A stretch of DNA of 64,000 nt from Oscillospiraceae bacterium (GCA_017456105.1 JAFTKA010000003.1:1-64000), one strand, 5' to 3'; shown: positions 39,497 to 48,004, counted from the stretch's first letter. Notes: a model not told the origin generated them from the sequence alone. Program-made: numbers and translations.

Positions 39497-40828
39497 ATGC
39501 TGGACATTAAGAGAATCAAAGAAGACCCCCAAGGGGTCAAGGCCGGCCTGAAGGCCAAGGAAGTGGATTGCGATGCCATTGTGGACCGCATTCTGGAGCT
39601 GGATACGGAAATCCGTGCCTTAAAGACCTCCACCGAGGGCAAAACCGCCCAAAAGAATCGCCTTGCCAAGGAAAACGGCAAGCTGTTCGGTCAGAAGAAG
39701 GGTGCGGAAAAGCAGGGTAAGGACACAGCCGATCTGGACGCACAGATCGAAAAGAATAAGGCTGAGTCCATCGCTTTGGACGCCTCCATTGAAGATGAGG
39801 CCAACAAGCTCAAGGAGCTGAGCGTGGAGTTCAGAACCGCCATGCTGAGCCTTCCCAACCTGCCCGATGCTGATCTTTTGCCCGGTGGCAAGGAGAATAA
39901 CGAGCCTCTGCGTTATGTGGGCAAGAAGCCCGAATTCGATTTTGAGCCCAAGCATCACGTGGATCTTTGCACCGATCTGGGTCTTATTGACTACGAGCGG
40001 GGCGTCAAGCTGGCAGGTGCCGGCAACTGGATGTACACCGGCATGGGTGCAAGACTTGAGTGGGCTCTTTTGAACTACTTTATCGATACCCACACCGCTG
40101 ACGGCTACGATTTCATTCTGCCGCCCCATATGCTGGAGTATATGTGCGGCGAAACTGCCGGTCAGTTCCCCAAATTTGCCGACGAGGTCTACAAGATCGC
40201 CAACCCCACCGACGACCGGGTCCACTATATGCTGCCCACCGCTGAGGCTGCTTTGGCGTCTGTTTATCGGGACGAGATCCTTTCTGAAGCCGATCTTCCC
40301 AAGAAATTCTTCGCCTACACCCCCTGCTTCCGCCGTGAGGCCGGTTCTCACCGTGCCGATGAGCGTGGTATGGTTCGTGGCCATCAGTTCAATAAAGTGG
40401 AGATGTTCCAGTTCTGCAAGCCCGAGGATTCCGACGCTGCCTTCGATGAGCTGGTAACCAAGGCTGAAAAGCTGGTGGAGGGTCTGGGCTTCCACTTCCG
40501 TACCGTGAAGCTGGCTGCCGGCGACTGCTCCGCATCTATGGCTCGCACCTACGACATCGAGATCCTGATCCCCTCCATGGACGGCTATAAGGAGGTCTCC
40601 TCCGTTTCCAACGCAAGAGATTATCAGGCTCGTCGCGGCAATATCCGTTTCCGTCGTGAAGAGACCGGCAAGCCCGAGTTCCTGCACACCCTGAACGGCT
40701 CCGGCCTGGCAACAAGCCGTATCTTCCCCGCTCTGGTGGAGCAAAATCAGCGTGCCGACGGCTCCATTGTCGTGCCCGAGGTCCTGCGGAAGTATCTGGG
40801 CGGCCTGGAGATCATCGAAAAGAAGTGA
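39497..40828 (+). CDS. serS: Seryl-tRNA synthetase
   Basis: Charges tRNA-Ser with serine. At 443 aa it has the N-terminal long coiled-coil arm that grips the tRNA variable arm (about residues 30-105). The class II core follows: motif 2 FRREAGSHRADERGMVRGHQF and motif 3 NGSGLATSRIFPALVEQNQ. The serine-binding TAEAALAS is present (usually TAEVPL). There is no T-box upstream; the gene begins 10 nt after parB with GTGAGGAG as ribosome binding site. Expression is therefore tied to the partition operon. Confidence 0.96.
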   Translation: MLDIKRIKEDPQGVKAGLKAKEVDCDAIVDRILELDTEIRALKTSTEGKTAQKNRLAKENGKLFGQKKGAEKQGKDTADLDAQIEKNKAESIALDASIEDEANKLKELSVEFRTAMLSLPNLPDADLLPGGKENNEPLRYVGKKPEFDFEPKHHVDLCTDLGLIDYERGVKLAGAGNWMYTGMGARLEWALLNYFIDTHTADGYDFILPPHMLEYMCGETAGQFPKFADEVYKIANPTDDRVHYMLPTAEAALASVYRDEILSEADLPKKFFAYTPCFRREAGSHRADERGMVRGHQFNKVEMFQFCKPEDSDAAFDELVTKAEKLVEGLGFHFRTVKLAAGDCSASMARTYDIEILIPSMDGYKEVSSVSNARDYQARRGNIRFRREETGKPEFLHTLNGSGLATSRIFPALVEQNQRADGSIVVPEVLRKYLGGLEIIEKK

Positions 40829-40914
40829 AATATTATGTAAACCCTTGCGGCGGCTGGTAATCCTATCGGTCGCGGTACGTAATAAAAAATTATGTAAACA
40901 AAGGAGAGAACATC

Positions 40915-41379
40915 ATGAAAAAGAAAACCAGCAAATTCTGGGAGGAATTCAAAGCTTTTGCCATTAAGGGCAACGCAATGGCACTGGCTGTTGGTACTAT
41001 TATCGGTGCCGCTTTCTCCACCATCACCAAGAGTCTGACCGACGACATCATCATGCCCATCGTTTCCATCTTCCTTGGGGGCATCGACTTCTCCGAGCTG
41101 AAGATCACCCTGCCCCGTCTGTGGGGCGAGGCTAAGTTTGACGAGGCCGGCAACGAGATCCTGAACACCCTGAACTGGGGCAATTTCATCTCTGCAGTCA
41201 TTAACTTCTTTATTTTGGCCTTTGTAGTCTTCATGCTTGTCAAGGGACTCAATAAGCTGAGTGAAGCAGGTAAGAAGAAGGAAGAGGAAGCTCCCGCTGA
41301 GCCTCCTGCACCTCCCGCTCCCTCTGCTGAAGAGGTTCTGCTGACCGAGATCCGCGACCTGCTGAAAGAAAAGAATTGA
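40915..41379 (+). CDS. mscL: Large-conductance mechanosensitive channel
   Basis: Opens under membrane tension to release solutes during osmotic downshock. At 154 aa it has FKAFAIKGNAMALAVGTIIGAAFSTITKSLTDDIIMP, the pore-forming first helix, then VINFFILAFVVFMLVKGLNKL, the second. A Pro/Ala/Glu-rich linker (PAEPPAPPAPSAEEVL) precedes the cytosolic helix bundle LLTEIRDLLKEK. Preceded by AAAGGAGAG. The 86 nt before it holds two copies of TTATGTAAAC. Confidence 0.96.
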   Translation: MKKKTSKFWEEFKAFAIKGNAMALAVGTIIGAAFSTITKSLTDDIIMPIVSIFLGGIDFSELKITLPRLWGEAKFDEAGNEILNTLNWGNFISAVINFFILAFVVFMLVKGLNKLSEAGKKKEEEAPAEPPAPPAPSAEEVLLTEIRDLLKEKN

Positions 41380-41389
41380 TAATAAACAA

Positions 41390-41492
41390 TGGACAATGGA
41401 TAATTGTGGTGTTGCCTGCGGCAACGGATTAAAATATTTTATGACATCGCGGAGCGATACCTTAATTTTCAATTGTCAATTTTCAATTTTCA
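41390..41492. repeat. AT-rich interspersed repeat with inverted ends
   Basis: Contains ACAATGGACAATGGATAATTG at the left and TTTTCAATTGTCAATTTTC followed by AATTTTCAATT at the right, forming imperfect inverted ends around a GCCTGCGGC hairpin. Only one copy is in the window, but the tandem CAATTTT units look like a common gut-Firmicutes intergenic repeat. Confidence 0.5.
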
Positions 41493-41493
41493 A

Positions 41494-41520
41494 TTATGTA
41501 GGTTTGACAAACCTACATAA
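41494..41520. promoter_or_regulatory. 27 bp perfect palindrome over the nfnAB promoter
   Basis: TTATGTAGGTTTG and CAAACCTACATAA are perfect inverted arms around a single A at 41507. The -35 hexamer (41504-41509) lies at its centre. The placement is that of an operator for a homodimeric repressor; a cruciform or repeat end is the alternative. It does not resemble the Rex site TTGTGAA-N4-TTCACAA. Confidence 0.7.
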
Positions 41521-41531
41521 AGTGCTATAAT
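41504..41531 (+). promoter_or_regulatory. Consensus promoter of nfnAB
   Basis: TTGACA, a 16 nt spacer and TATAAT: both hexamers perfect. It starts transcription about 30 nt before nfnA. Confidence 0.88.
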
Positions 41532-41570
41532 CTATCTGTTAATTATTTCCAATGAGAGGAAGAAAACATA

Positions 41571-42425
41571 ATGTTCAAGATCGTACGTAAGAAGGAGCTG
41601 AACAGCTCCGTTACCCTGATGGACATTGAAGCCCCCTTTATTGCCAAGAAGGCAAAGGCCGGTCAGTTCATCATCTTCCGCATTGATGAGAAGGGTGAGC
41701 GTGTTCCCCTGACCATCGCCGGCTACGACCGGGAAAAGGGTACTGTTACCATCATTTTCCAGAAGGTTGGCTTTGCCACCCAGGCTCTGGGCTGTCTGAA
41801 CGAGGGCGACTTCATTCAGGACTTCGTTGGCCCTCTGGGTAAGCCCACCCCCGTGGAAGGCAAAAAGAAGGTCTGTGTGGTTGGCGGCGGTGTTGGCTGT
41901 GCCATCGCTCTGCCCTCTGCCAAGGCTTTTAAGGAAGCCGGTGCTGAGGTTACCGTTATTGTAGGTTTCCGCAGCAAGGACATCGTCATTCTGGAAGAGG
42001 AATTCAAGGCTGTTGCCGACAAGTTCATTCTGATGACCGACGATGGTACATACGGCCGCCATGGCCTGGTTACCGTGGCTCTGCAGGAGCTGCTGGAAGC
42101 CGGCGAAGCCTTTGACGAGGTTCTGGCCATCGGCCCGATCCCCATGATGAAGTTCGTCTGCAAGACCACCGAGCCTTTCGGCACCCACACCAGTGTGTCT
42201 TTGAACCCCATTATGGTTGACGGCACCGGTATGTGCGGCGGCTGCCGTGTTACCGTGGGCGGCGAGACCAAGTTCGCCTGCGTGGACGGCCCTGAATTCG
42301 ACGGCCACAAGGTTGACTTTGCTGAGCTTATGAGCCGTAACAGCACCTATCGCACCCGCGAGGCCGATGTAAAAGAACACCACGCCTGCCGCATCGAAAA
42401 GATGGGCAAGGAACTCATTAAGTAA
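41571..42425 (+). CDS. nfnA: NfnA: FAD/[2Fe-2S] subunit of electron-bifurcating NADH-dependent ferredoxin:NADP+ oxidoreductase
   Basis: The small subunit of the Nfn transhydrogenase, which couples NADPH, NADH and ferredoxin by flavin-based bifurcation. This 284-residue protein has a ferredoxin-reductase-like FAD domain (PLTIAGYDREKGT), an NAD domain (CVVGGGVGCAIALP) and the [2Fe-2S] ligands in DGTGMCGGCRVTVGGETKFACVDGPEFD. The same fold occurs in the dihydroorotate dehydrogenase electron-transfer subunit and SudB, but the adjoining gltA-like gene fits Nfn. It follows a perfect promoter with a palindromic operator-like site. nfnB follows after 13 nt. Confidence 0.88.
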   Translation: MFKIVRKKELNSSVTLMDIEAPFIAKKAKAGQFIIFRIDEKGERVPLTIAGYDREKGTVTIIFQKVGFATQALGCLNEGDFIQDFVGPLGKPTPVEGKKKVCVVGGGVGCAIALPSAKAFKEAGAEVTVIVGFRSKDIVILEEEFKAVADKFILMTDDGTYGRHGLVTVALQELLEAGEAFDEVLAIGPIPMMKFVCKTTEPFGTHTSVSLNPIMVDGTGMCGGCRVTVGGETKFACVDGPEFDGHKVDFAELMSRNSTYRTREADVKEHHACRIEKMGKELIK

Positions 42426-42438
42426 GGAGGAAACTGTA

Positions 42439-43818
42439 ATGGCTAACATGACTCTCGTTAAGACCCCCATGCCTGAGCAGGATCCTCAGGTTCGTGCCCG
42501 TAACTTCAAGGAGGTTGCTCTGGGCTACACTGCCGAAATGGCAATCGAGGAGGCAAACCGCTGCCTAGGCTGTAAGAATCCCAAGTGTGTGGAAGGCTGC
42601 CCCGTCAACGTAAGAATCCCCGAGTTCATCAAGAAGGTCCAGGAGGGCGACTTCAAGGCCGCCTATGAGATCATCACCTCCACCAACGCCCTGCCCGCCC
42701 TGAGTGGCCGTGTCTGCCCCCAGGAGAGCCAGTGCGAGGCTCAGTGTGTCCGCGGTATCAAGGGTGAGCCCGTTGCCATTGGCCGCCTGGAGCGTTTTGT
42801 GGCTGACTGGTACCGTGAGAATGTGAACGCAATGCCCGAAAAGGTGGAATCCAACGGCAAGAAGGTGGCCGTGGTCGGTTCCGGCCCTGCCGGTATGACC
42901 TGTGCCAGCGATCTGGCCAAGAAGGGCTATGAGGTTACCATGTTCGAGGCTCTGCACACCGCAGGCGGCGTGCTGGTGTACGGTATTCCTGAGTTCCGTC
43001 TTCCCAAGGCCATCGTTGCCAACGAGGTCAAGAAGCTGGAGGCTCAGGGCGTTACGGTTATGACCAATATGGTTATCGGCCGTGTTCTGACCATCGACGA
43101 GCTGTTCGAGATGGGCTTTAAGGCTGTGTTCGTGGGCTCCGGTGCAGGTCTGCCCATGTTTATGAACATTCCCGGTGAGTCCCTGGTTGGCGTTATGTCT
43201 GCCAACGAGTACCTGACCCGCACCAACCTGATGAAGGCTTATCTGGAGGAGTACGACACTCCCGTGATCAAGTCCAAGTCCGTGGCCGTAGTCGGCGGCG
43301 GTAACGTGGCAATGGACGCTGCCCGTTGTGCCATGCGTCTGGGTGCTGAGCATGTTTATGTTGTTTACCGTCGTGGCGAGGCTGAAATGCCCGCCCGTGC
43401 CGAGGAAAAGCACCACGCCAAGGAAGAGGGCATCGAGTTCAAGACTCTGTGCAACCCCGTTGAGATCCTGGGCGATGAGAATGGCCGCGTGAAGGCTATG
43501 AAGTGCATTCGTATGGAGCTGGGTGAGCCGGACGCTTCCGGTCGCCGCCGTCCTGTGGAAGTTCCCGACAGCGAATTTGAGCTGGAGGTGGACACCGTGA
43601 TCATGTCCCTGGGCACCAGCCCCAACCCCCTGATCCGGTCCACCACTCCGGGCCTGGAGACCAACCGTAAGGGTTGCCTGATCGTGAACGAAAGCGAGAT
43701 GACCACCCGCGACGGCGTGTTCGCCGGCGGCGATGCCGTTACCGGTGCTGCCACCGTTATTCTGGCCATGGGTGCCGGCAAGAAGGGTGCCGAGGCTATT
43801 GACGCTTATTTGAACTAA
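42439..43818 (+). CDS. nfnB: NfnB: large flavoprotein subunit of Nfn (GltA-like)
   Basis: A 459-residue flavoprotein of the glutamate-synthase small-subunit family, here the bifurcating subunit. The N-terminal region has RCLGCKNPKCVEGCPVNVRIPEF and CPQESQCEAQCVRG, ligands for [4Fe-4S] clusters. The FAD-binding GSGPAGMTCASDLAKKG and the NADP-binding VVGGGNVAMDAARCAMRLGA Rossmann motifs follow, then GVFAGGDAVTGAATVILAMGAGK. As a stand-alone gene this could be a glutamate synthase beta subunit, but pairing with nfnA (13 nt gap) and the absence of a GltS alpha gene make Nfn the better call. A strong terminator follows. Confidence 0.88.
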   Translation: MANMTLVKTPMPEQDPQVRARNFKEVALGYTAEMAIEEANRCLGCKNPKCVEGCPVNVRIPEFIKKVQEGDFKAAYEIITSTNALPALSGRVCPQESQCEAQCVRGIKGEPVAIGRLERFVADWYRENVNAMPEKVESNGKKVAVVGSGPAGMTCASDLAKKGYEVTMFEALHTAGGVLVYGIPEFRLPKAIVANEVKKLEAQGVTVMTNMVIGRVLTIDELFEMGFKAVFVGSGAGLPMFMNIPGESLVGVMSANEYLTRTNLMKAYLEEYDTPVIKSKSVAVVGGGNVAMDAARCAMRLGAEHVYVVYRRGEAEMPARAEEKHHAKEEGIEFKTLCNPVEILGDENGRVKAMKCIRMELGEPDASGRRRPVEVPDSEFELEVDTVIMSLGTSPNPLIRSTTPGLETNRKGCLIVNESEMTTRDGVFAGGDAVTGAATVILAMGAGKKGAEAIDAYLN

Positions 43819-43830
43819 GTTTCACTATAA

Positions 43831-43862
43831 AAAGCCTGCCGTATTTGCGGCAGGCTTTTTTA
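43831..43862 (+). terminator. Terminator after nfnAB
   Basis: AAAGCCTGCCG and CGGCAGGCTTT form an 11 bp stem with a 6 nt loop, followed by a T-run. Confidence 0.92.
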
Positions 43863-43994
43863 TGTAAACCGATATTGTAATAGCCGACGATATGTGTCTG
43901 TAGGGGACGGCCCTCGGACGTCCCGCTCAACCGTTGATAAATTTCATTTCGGGGCGTCGAGGGCGCCGCCCCCTACGATCTGTTTTATGTAAAC
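43860..43994. repeat. Palindromic segment bounded by TTATGTAAAC
   Basis: Between direct repeats TTATGTAAACC at 43860 and 43985 lies an element with inverted ends GTAGGGG/CCCCTAC (about 43902-43976) and inner GGACGTCC- and GGGCGTC-type arms. It resembles repeats B and C in its GTAGGG/CCCTAC borders. It fills most of the 225 nt gap between nfnB and the DUF6440 gene. Confidence 0.6.
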
Positions 43995-44011
43995 CTGGTG
44001 TAAAATAACTT

Positions 44012-44036
44012 CCCGGGGCAGGATATCTGCCCCGGG
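44012..44036 (-). terminator. Possible terminator of the nfeD-SPFH-DUF6440 operon
   Basis: CCCGGGGCAG and CTGCCCCGGG form a 10 bp stem with a GATAT loop. The minus-strand tail AAGTTATTTT is only moderately T-rich. Confidence 0.6.
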
Positions 44037-44043
44037 GTGTTGT

Positions 44044-44244
44044 TTATTCGTCGTATTCCTTGGGAACGTTGGTGATAATGGGCGTGCCGTCCCGGTTCAA
44101 AAGCGGTGTCAAACCGCCGGAATAGCCGGAAGCGGCGTACAAATAATTCACGCCCGTCTGCCGGTCCACCAAAACATAGCAGGAAGGGCCGGAAAGGCCG
44201 CCCTCAGAGCTGACCTTCACAAAGCGTTTTTCTTTTTTAGCCAT
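44044..44244 (-). CDS. DUF6440-family small protein
   Basis: A 66-residue protein of unknown function. The pattern YVLVDRQTGVNYLYAASGYSGGLTPLLNRDGTPII matches DUF6440, a short family found widely in Firmicutes, often beside membrane or phage-like genes. No signal peptide or membrane segment. It begins 1 nt after the SPFH gene, so it belongs to that operon. Confidence 0.75.
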   Translation of the reverse strand: MAKKEKRFVKVSSEGGLSGPSCYVLVDRQTGVNYLYAASGYSGGLTPLLNRDGTPIITNVPKEYDE

Positions 44245-44245
44245 T

Positions 44246-45166
44246 TCAGTCTTCCTTTACGCTCTCCACAAGGCCATTGGCAAGGCCCACCATACCCTGC
44301 ATCTGGCTGGGAATGATGATCTTGGTGGCCTTTCCGTCGGCCACCTTTTCCATAGCCTGAATGGATTTCAGCTTGATCACCTGATCGTTGGGGGCTTTCT
44401 CGTTCAGCATTTCCATGGAATCGGCCAAGGCCTGCTGTACCGCACGAATAGCCTGTGCCTCACCGTCAGCCCGCAGAACTGCTGCCTGCTGCTCTGCCTC
44501 TGCCCGGAGGATCGCCGCCTGCTTTTCCGCATCGGCCCGCAAAATTGCGGATTCTCTTTCGCCCTCCGCAATCAAAATGGCAGATTTTTTCTGTCCCTCT
44601 GCCTGCAGGATCGCCTGCCGGCGGTCGCGTTCGGCCTTCATCTGCTTTTCCATGGAGGACTGAATGTCCTGAGGAGGCAGAATGTTCTTCAGCTCCACCC
44701 GGTTGACCTTGATGCCCCAGGGGTCGGTTGCCTCGTCCAAAATAGCACGCATTTTGGTGTTGATCACATCACGGGAGGTCAGGGTCTGATCCAGCTCCAG
44801 ATCGCCGATGATATTACGCAGGGTAGTGGCCGTCAGGTTCTCCATGGCCATCATGGGGTGCTCTACACCGTAGGCGTACAGCTTGGGGTCGGTGATCTGG
44901 AAATACACCACCGTGTCGATCTGCATGGTAACATTATCCTTGGTGATCACCGGCTGGGGAGGATAGTCCAAAACCTGTTCCTTCAGGCTCACCTTCCGGG
45001 CGACTCGGTCAATGAAGGGGATCTTAAAATGCAGACCTACGCCCCACACGGACTGGAACGCACCCAGCCGCTCAATGACGTATGCCCGGGACTGCTGTAC
45101 CACAGAAATATTCATGATAATGATAAGGAATACCAGAACGGCAATTCCAATTAACGCATATTCCAT
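44246..45166 (-). CDS. SPFH/stomatin-like membrane protein (QmcA type)
   Basis: A 306-residue protein with one N-terminal membrane segment (about residues 3-21) and an SPFH domain (ERLGAFQSVWGVGLHFKIPFIDRV, VVYFQITDPKLYAYGVEHP). A long coiled coil then has five short repeats of the type AILRADAEKQA, rich in Ala, Glu, Arg and Gln. Members oligomerise into ring-like scaffolds that organise membrane microdomains. It pairs with the NfeD-like gene 10 nt upstream, the usual stomatin-NfeD operon. Confidence 0.9.
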   Translation of the reverse strand: MEYALIGIAVLVFLIIIMNISVVQQSRAYVIERLGAFQSVWGVGLHFKIPFIDRVARKVSLKEQVLDYPPQPVITKDNVTMQIDTVVYFQITDPKLYAYGVEHPMMAMENLTATTLRNIIGDLELDQTLTSRDVINTKMRAILDEATDPWGIKVNRVELKNILPPQDIQSSMEKQMKAERDRRQAILQAEGQKKSAILIAEGERESAILRADAEKQAAILRAEAEQQAAVLRADGEAQAIRAVQQALADSMEMLNEKAPNDQVIKLKSIQAMEKVADGKATKIIIPSQMQGMVGLANGLVESVKED

Positions 45167-45176
45167 AATTGCCTCC

Positions 45177-45623
45177 TTATTCTACCTTTGCGGTTTCTTT
45201 TACGGGTGTTACGAAGACCTTTACGCCCTCGACCCGGCAAACGTTTACCAGCGACCCTTCAGAGATCTGTTCTCCTGACTCGCTGCGGGCGGTCCAAACC
45301 TGGCCTTCCAGCTTCACCTGACCCTGGCCGCCTACGTTATCGATGGTAACGGTTACCCTGCCGGTCTTGCCGATGACGGCGTCCACATTAGTCCTGATCA
45401 GCTTCGGTGTGAAATATCGCTTTGCTACAGGTCGCAGCAGCACCAAAAGCAAGGCCGATACCGCCAAAAACAGCGTGATCTGCAGCCAAAGCTCGCCACC
45501 TGCCGCACTGGCGATCAGCGCAGCCAGTGCGCCGATAGCAAACCACAAGGTGGTCATGCTGACGGTGCTTGCCTCTGCGATCAGAAACAGGACCAAAAGT
45601 CCAAGCCATATGCCCCAATGCAT
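45177..45623 (-). CDS. NfeD-family membrane protein
   Basis: A 148-residue protein with two or three N-terminal membrane segments (residues 4-20, 27-44, 46-67) and a C-terminal OB-fold domain (IGKTGRVTVTIDNVGGQGQVKLEGQVWTARS). This is the short NfeD form, without the protease domain. Partner of the SPFH protein encoded next; B. subtilis YuaF-FloT/YqfA systems are comparable. Confidence 0.88.
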   Translation of the reverse strand: MHWGIWLGLLVLFLIAEASTVSMTTLWFAIGALAALIASAAGGELWLQITLFLAVSALLLVLLRPVAKRYFTPKLIRTNVDAVIGKTGRVTVTIDNVGGQGQVKLEGQVWTARSESGEQISEGSLVNVCRVEGVKVFVTPVKETAKVE

Positions 45624-45700
45624 AGCATATCACCTTCCTTTCCTTTTTAGCATAGCAAAAAAATATTTTAACGTCAAGGATGATATTTCTTCCAAAAAAG

Positions 45701-45835
45701 GGTGTCATTGCGAGGAGCGGTAGCGACGTGGCAATCCGCACCCCTGCCACCAAAGGTGGTGCGTTGCACCGCACCGCAAGGAAAGCGGATTCCCACGACC
45801 AGTTTGCCATCTGGTCTCGGAATGACGTGTGCTTT
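45701..45835. repeat. Interspersed repeat F, copy 1 (MITE-like)
   Basis: A 135 bp segment with inverted ends: GTGTCATTGCGAGGAGCGG on the left and GGTCTCGGAATGACGTG on the right. Inner arms include GTGGCAATCCGC / GCGGATTCCCAC and CACCAAAGGTGGTG-type hairpins. A partial copy lies at 58256-58305. No coding potential. Confidence 0.75.
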
Positions 45836-45851
45836 ATAACCCCATAGTAAA

Positions 45852-45880
45852 TTGACATCTTATCAAAAATCTGCTACCAT
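45852..45880 (+). promoter_or_regulatory. Predicted promoter of recG
   Basis: TTGACA, a 17 nt spacer and TACCAT, ending 18 nt before the recG start codon. Confidence 0.65.
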
Positions 45881-45897
45881 ATTTTTGAGGTGATACT

Positions 45898-47946
45898 ATG
45901 GCAAAGCTAACGGATCCCGTAACTATATTAAAAGGCGTAGGCCCTACCAAGGCCAAGCAATTTGCAGCCCTCAATATCCATACCCTCCAGGATCTGATTT
46001 GCCATTTTCCCAGAGGCTATGAAGACCGCACCAAGCTGGTAACCATCGAAAAGCTGGAGGTGGACAAGCCCGCCTGCTTTAAGGCCATGGTGATGAATTC
46101 TCCCCGGACCACCCATATCCGCAAAGGACTGGATATCACCAAGGTGCAGGTGGCTGACCATACCGCTAGACTGAACATCACCTTCTTTAACCAAAAATAT
46201 ACCGCCGAACAGCTGCAGTACGGCAGTGAATATATCTTCTACGGAGCGGTCTCCGGAGATTTTATCGGCTATAATATGACCTCCCCCTCTTTTGAGGCAC
46301 TGGACAGTGAACCCATCACCACCCGTCGGGTGCTGCCCATTTATCCGCTAACTTCCGGCCTTTCCAACGCATCTATGCTGAAGGCCGTTCGGCAGGCCCT
46401 GGCCATCTGCGATCCCCCGGAGGAGATCATTCCCGAGGAAATTCGTCGGGAATACGGCATTTTGCCGGCAGAAAGAGCCTATTATGCCATTCACGAACCT
46501 GCCTCTATGGCAGAGGCGGAGCTGGCCAAAAAGCGGCTGATCTTTGAAGAATTCTTCGTTTTCTCCGCAGGACTTTCTTTAATGCGTGCGGCAAGAGCCC
46601 AAAAACGGACGGACGCCTATGCAAATTGCGAGCTGTCGGCCTTTTATTCCGCACTTCCCTTCACCCTGACCGGGGCTCAGCAAAGAGCCATCGGAGAAAT
46701 TGTAACCGATTTTCGTCGGGGAACGCCCATGAACCGGCTGGTCCAGGGAGATGTTGGCAGCGGCAAGACCATGGTGGCCGCAGCAGCAGCTTACTTAACG
46801 GTAAAAAACGGCCGTCAGGCCGCCCTGATGGTGCCCACGGAAATTTTGGCGGAGCAGCACTATCAGTCTTTGCAGAAGCTTTTAGCCCCTCTGGGCGTCC
46901 GGGTGAGCCTGCTGACAGGCTCTTTGACCCAAAAACAGAAGAAGGATCGCCGTGCGGAGATCGAATCGGGACAGGCAGATCTGGTGATTGGCACCCACGC
47001 ACTGGTGTCGGAAACCACGGTTTTTGATAATTTGGGGCTTGTGATCACCGACGAGCAGCACCGTTTTGGCGTTGCTCAGCGTTCCAAATTATCGGCTAAG
47101 GGCAACGATCCCCACCTTTTGGTCATGTCCGCGACCCCCATTCCCCGGACACTGGCTCTGATTATGTACGGAGACCTGGAGGTTTCCATTTTGGACGAGC
47201 TGCCCCCCGGCAGAGAGCCGGTTGACTCGTTCCTGGTGGGCGAAAATATGCGATTTAGGATCAATGCCTTTATCCGCAAGCAGGTCTCCGAGGGGCATCA
47301 GTGCTTTGTGGTCTGCCCGGCCGTGGAAGAAACCGAGGATCTGGGCATCAAGGCGGCTACCGTTTGGGCTGACACCCTGAAAAAGACCGTCTTCCCGGAT
47401 CTGAGAATCGCTCTGCTCCACGGACAGATGAAGGGTGCGGAAAAAGAGGCGGTCATGACGGACTTTGCCGCAGGGAATGCGGACGTTTTGGTGGCAACCA
47501 CCGTCATCGAGGTTGGCGTGGACGTACCCAATGCCACCCTGATGGTCATTGAGGACGCAGACCGGTTCGGTCTTTCCCAGCTCCACCAGCTTCGCGGCCG
47601 GGTGGGCCGGGGCAAGGCAAAGAGCTACTGTATCCTGACCACCCACAACAAAAACAACGACACCCTCCATCGGTTAAAGGCCCTTTGCAGTACCAACGAC
47701 GGCTTTAAAATTGCGGAAGAAGACCTGCAAATGCGTGGCCCCGGTGATTTCTTTGGCTCAAGACAATCGGGCCTTCCCGTGTTCCGGGTGGCAAATTTAA
47801 GCTGCGACCTGCAGACCCTGAAACAGGCCCAGCAGGCCTCTGCCCGGTGGATCGACACCCAAGGCACTGCCAATACCCCGGAAGCGGTGGCTTTGCGGCA
47901 GCGAATCGGGGAATTGTTCCTCAGGGCAAAGGATACCATGAATTAA
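45898..47946 (+). CDS. recG: ATP-dependent DNA helicase RecG
   Basis: Reverses stalled forks and remodels branched DNA. It is 682 aa, normal length. The N-terminal wedge domain starts TDPVTILKGVGPTKAKQF. Helicase motif I is VQGDVGSGKTMVA near residue 282, motif II is LVITDEQHRFG, then SATPIPRTLAL, and motifs IV-VI end in QLHQLRGRVGRGK. The C-terminal TRG region is present. Monocistronic with its own promoter and terminator. The SSB tail encoded at 21.9 kb is its usual docking partner. Confidence 0.97.
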   Translation: MAKLTDPVTILKGVGPTKAKQFAALNIHTLQDLICHFPRGYEDRTKLVTIEKLEVDKPACFKAMVMNSPRTTHIRKGLDITKVQVADHTARLNITFFNQKYTAEQLQYGSEYIFYGAVSGDFIGYNMTSPSFEALDSEPITTRRVLPIYPLTSGLSNASMLKAVRQALAICDPPEEIIPEEIRREYGILPAERAYYAIHEPASMAEAELAKKRLIFEEFFVFSAGLSLMRAARAQKRTDAYANCELSAFYSALPFTLTGAQQRAIGEIVTDFRRGTPMNRLVQGDVGSGKTMVAAAAAYLTVKNGRQAALMVPTEILAEQHYQSLQKLLAPLGVRVSLLTGSLTQKQKKDRRAEIESGQADLVIGTHALVSETTVFDNLGLVITDEQHRFGVAQRSKLSAKGNDPHLLVMSATPIPRTLALIMYGDLEVSILDELPPGREPVDSFLVGENMRFRINAFIRKQVSEGHQCFVVCPAVEETEDLGIKAATVWADTLKKTVFPDLRIALLHGQMKGAEKEAVMTDFAAGNADVLVATTVIEVGVDVPNATLMVIEDADRFGLSQLHQLRGRVGRGKAKSYCILTTHNKNNDTLHRLKALCSTNDGFKIAEEDLQMRGPGDFFGSRQSGLPVFRVANLSCDLQTLKQAQQASARWIDTQGTANTPEAVALRQRIGELFLRAKDTMN

Positions 47947-47969
47947 CAAAATACAACATATTGTGGTAT

Positions 47970-48004
47970 TGACCGGGGAATGGAACTATTCCCCGGTTCT
48001 TTTT
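47970..48004 (+). terminator. Terminator after recG
   Basis: ACCGGGGAAT and ATTCCCCGGT form a 10 bp stem with a 6 nt loop, followed by TCTTTTTT. Confidence 0.9.

Noticed and set aside
39400..39497. T-box leader before serS
   Set aside because: There is no room: parB coding sequence runs to 11 nt before the serS start and no T-box core (TGGNACCGCG-like) is present.
41494..41520. The nfnAB palindrome as a transcription terminator
   Set aside because: The stem is AT-rich at its base, has no loop beyond one base and no T-run, and coincides with a perfect promoter.
43980..44043. CRISPR-like spacing of TTATGTAAAC words
   Set aside because: Only pairs of copies with unequal spacing (about 57 and 125 bp) and no cas genes.
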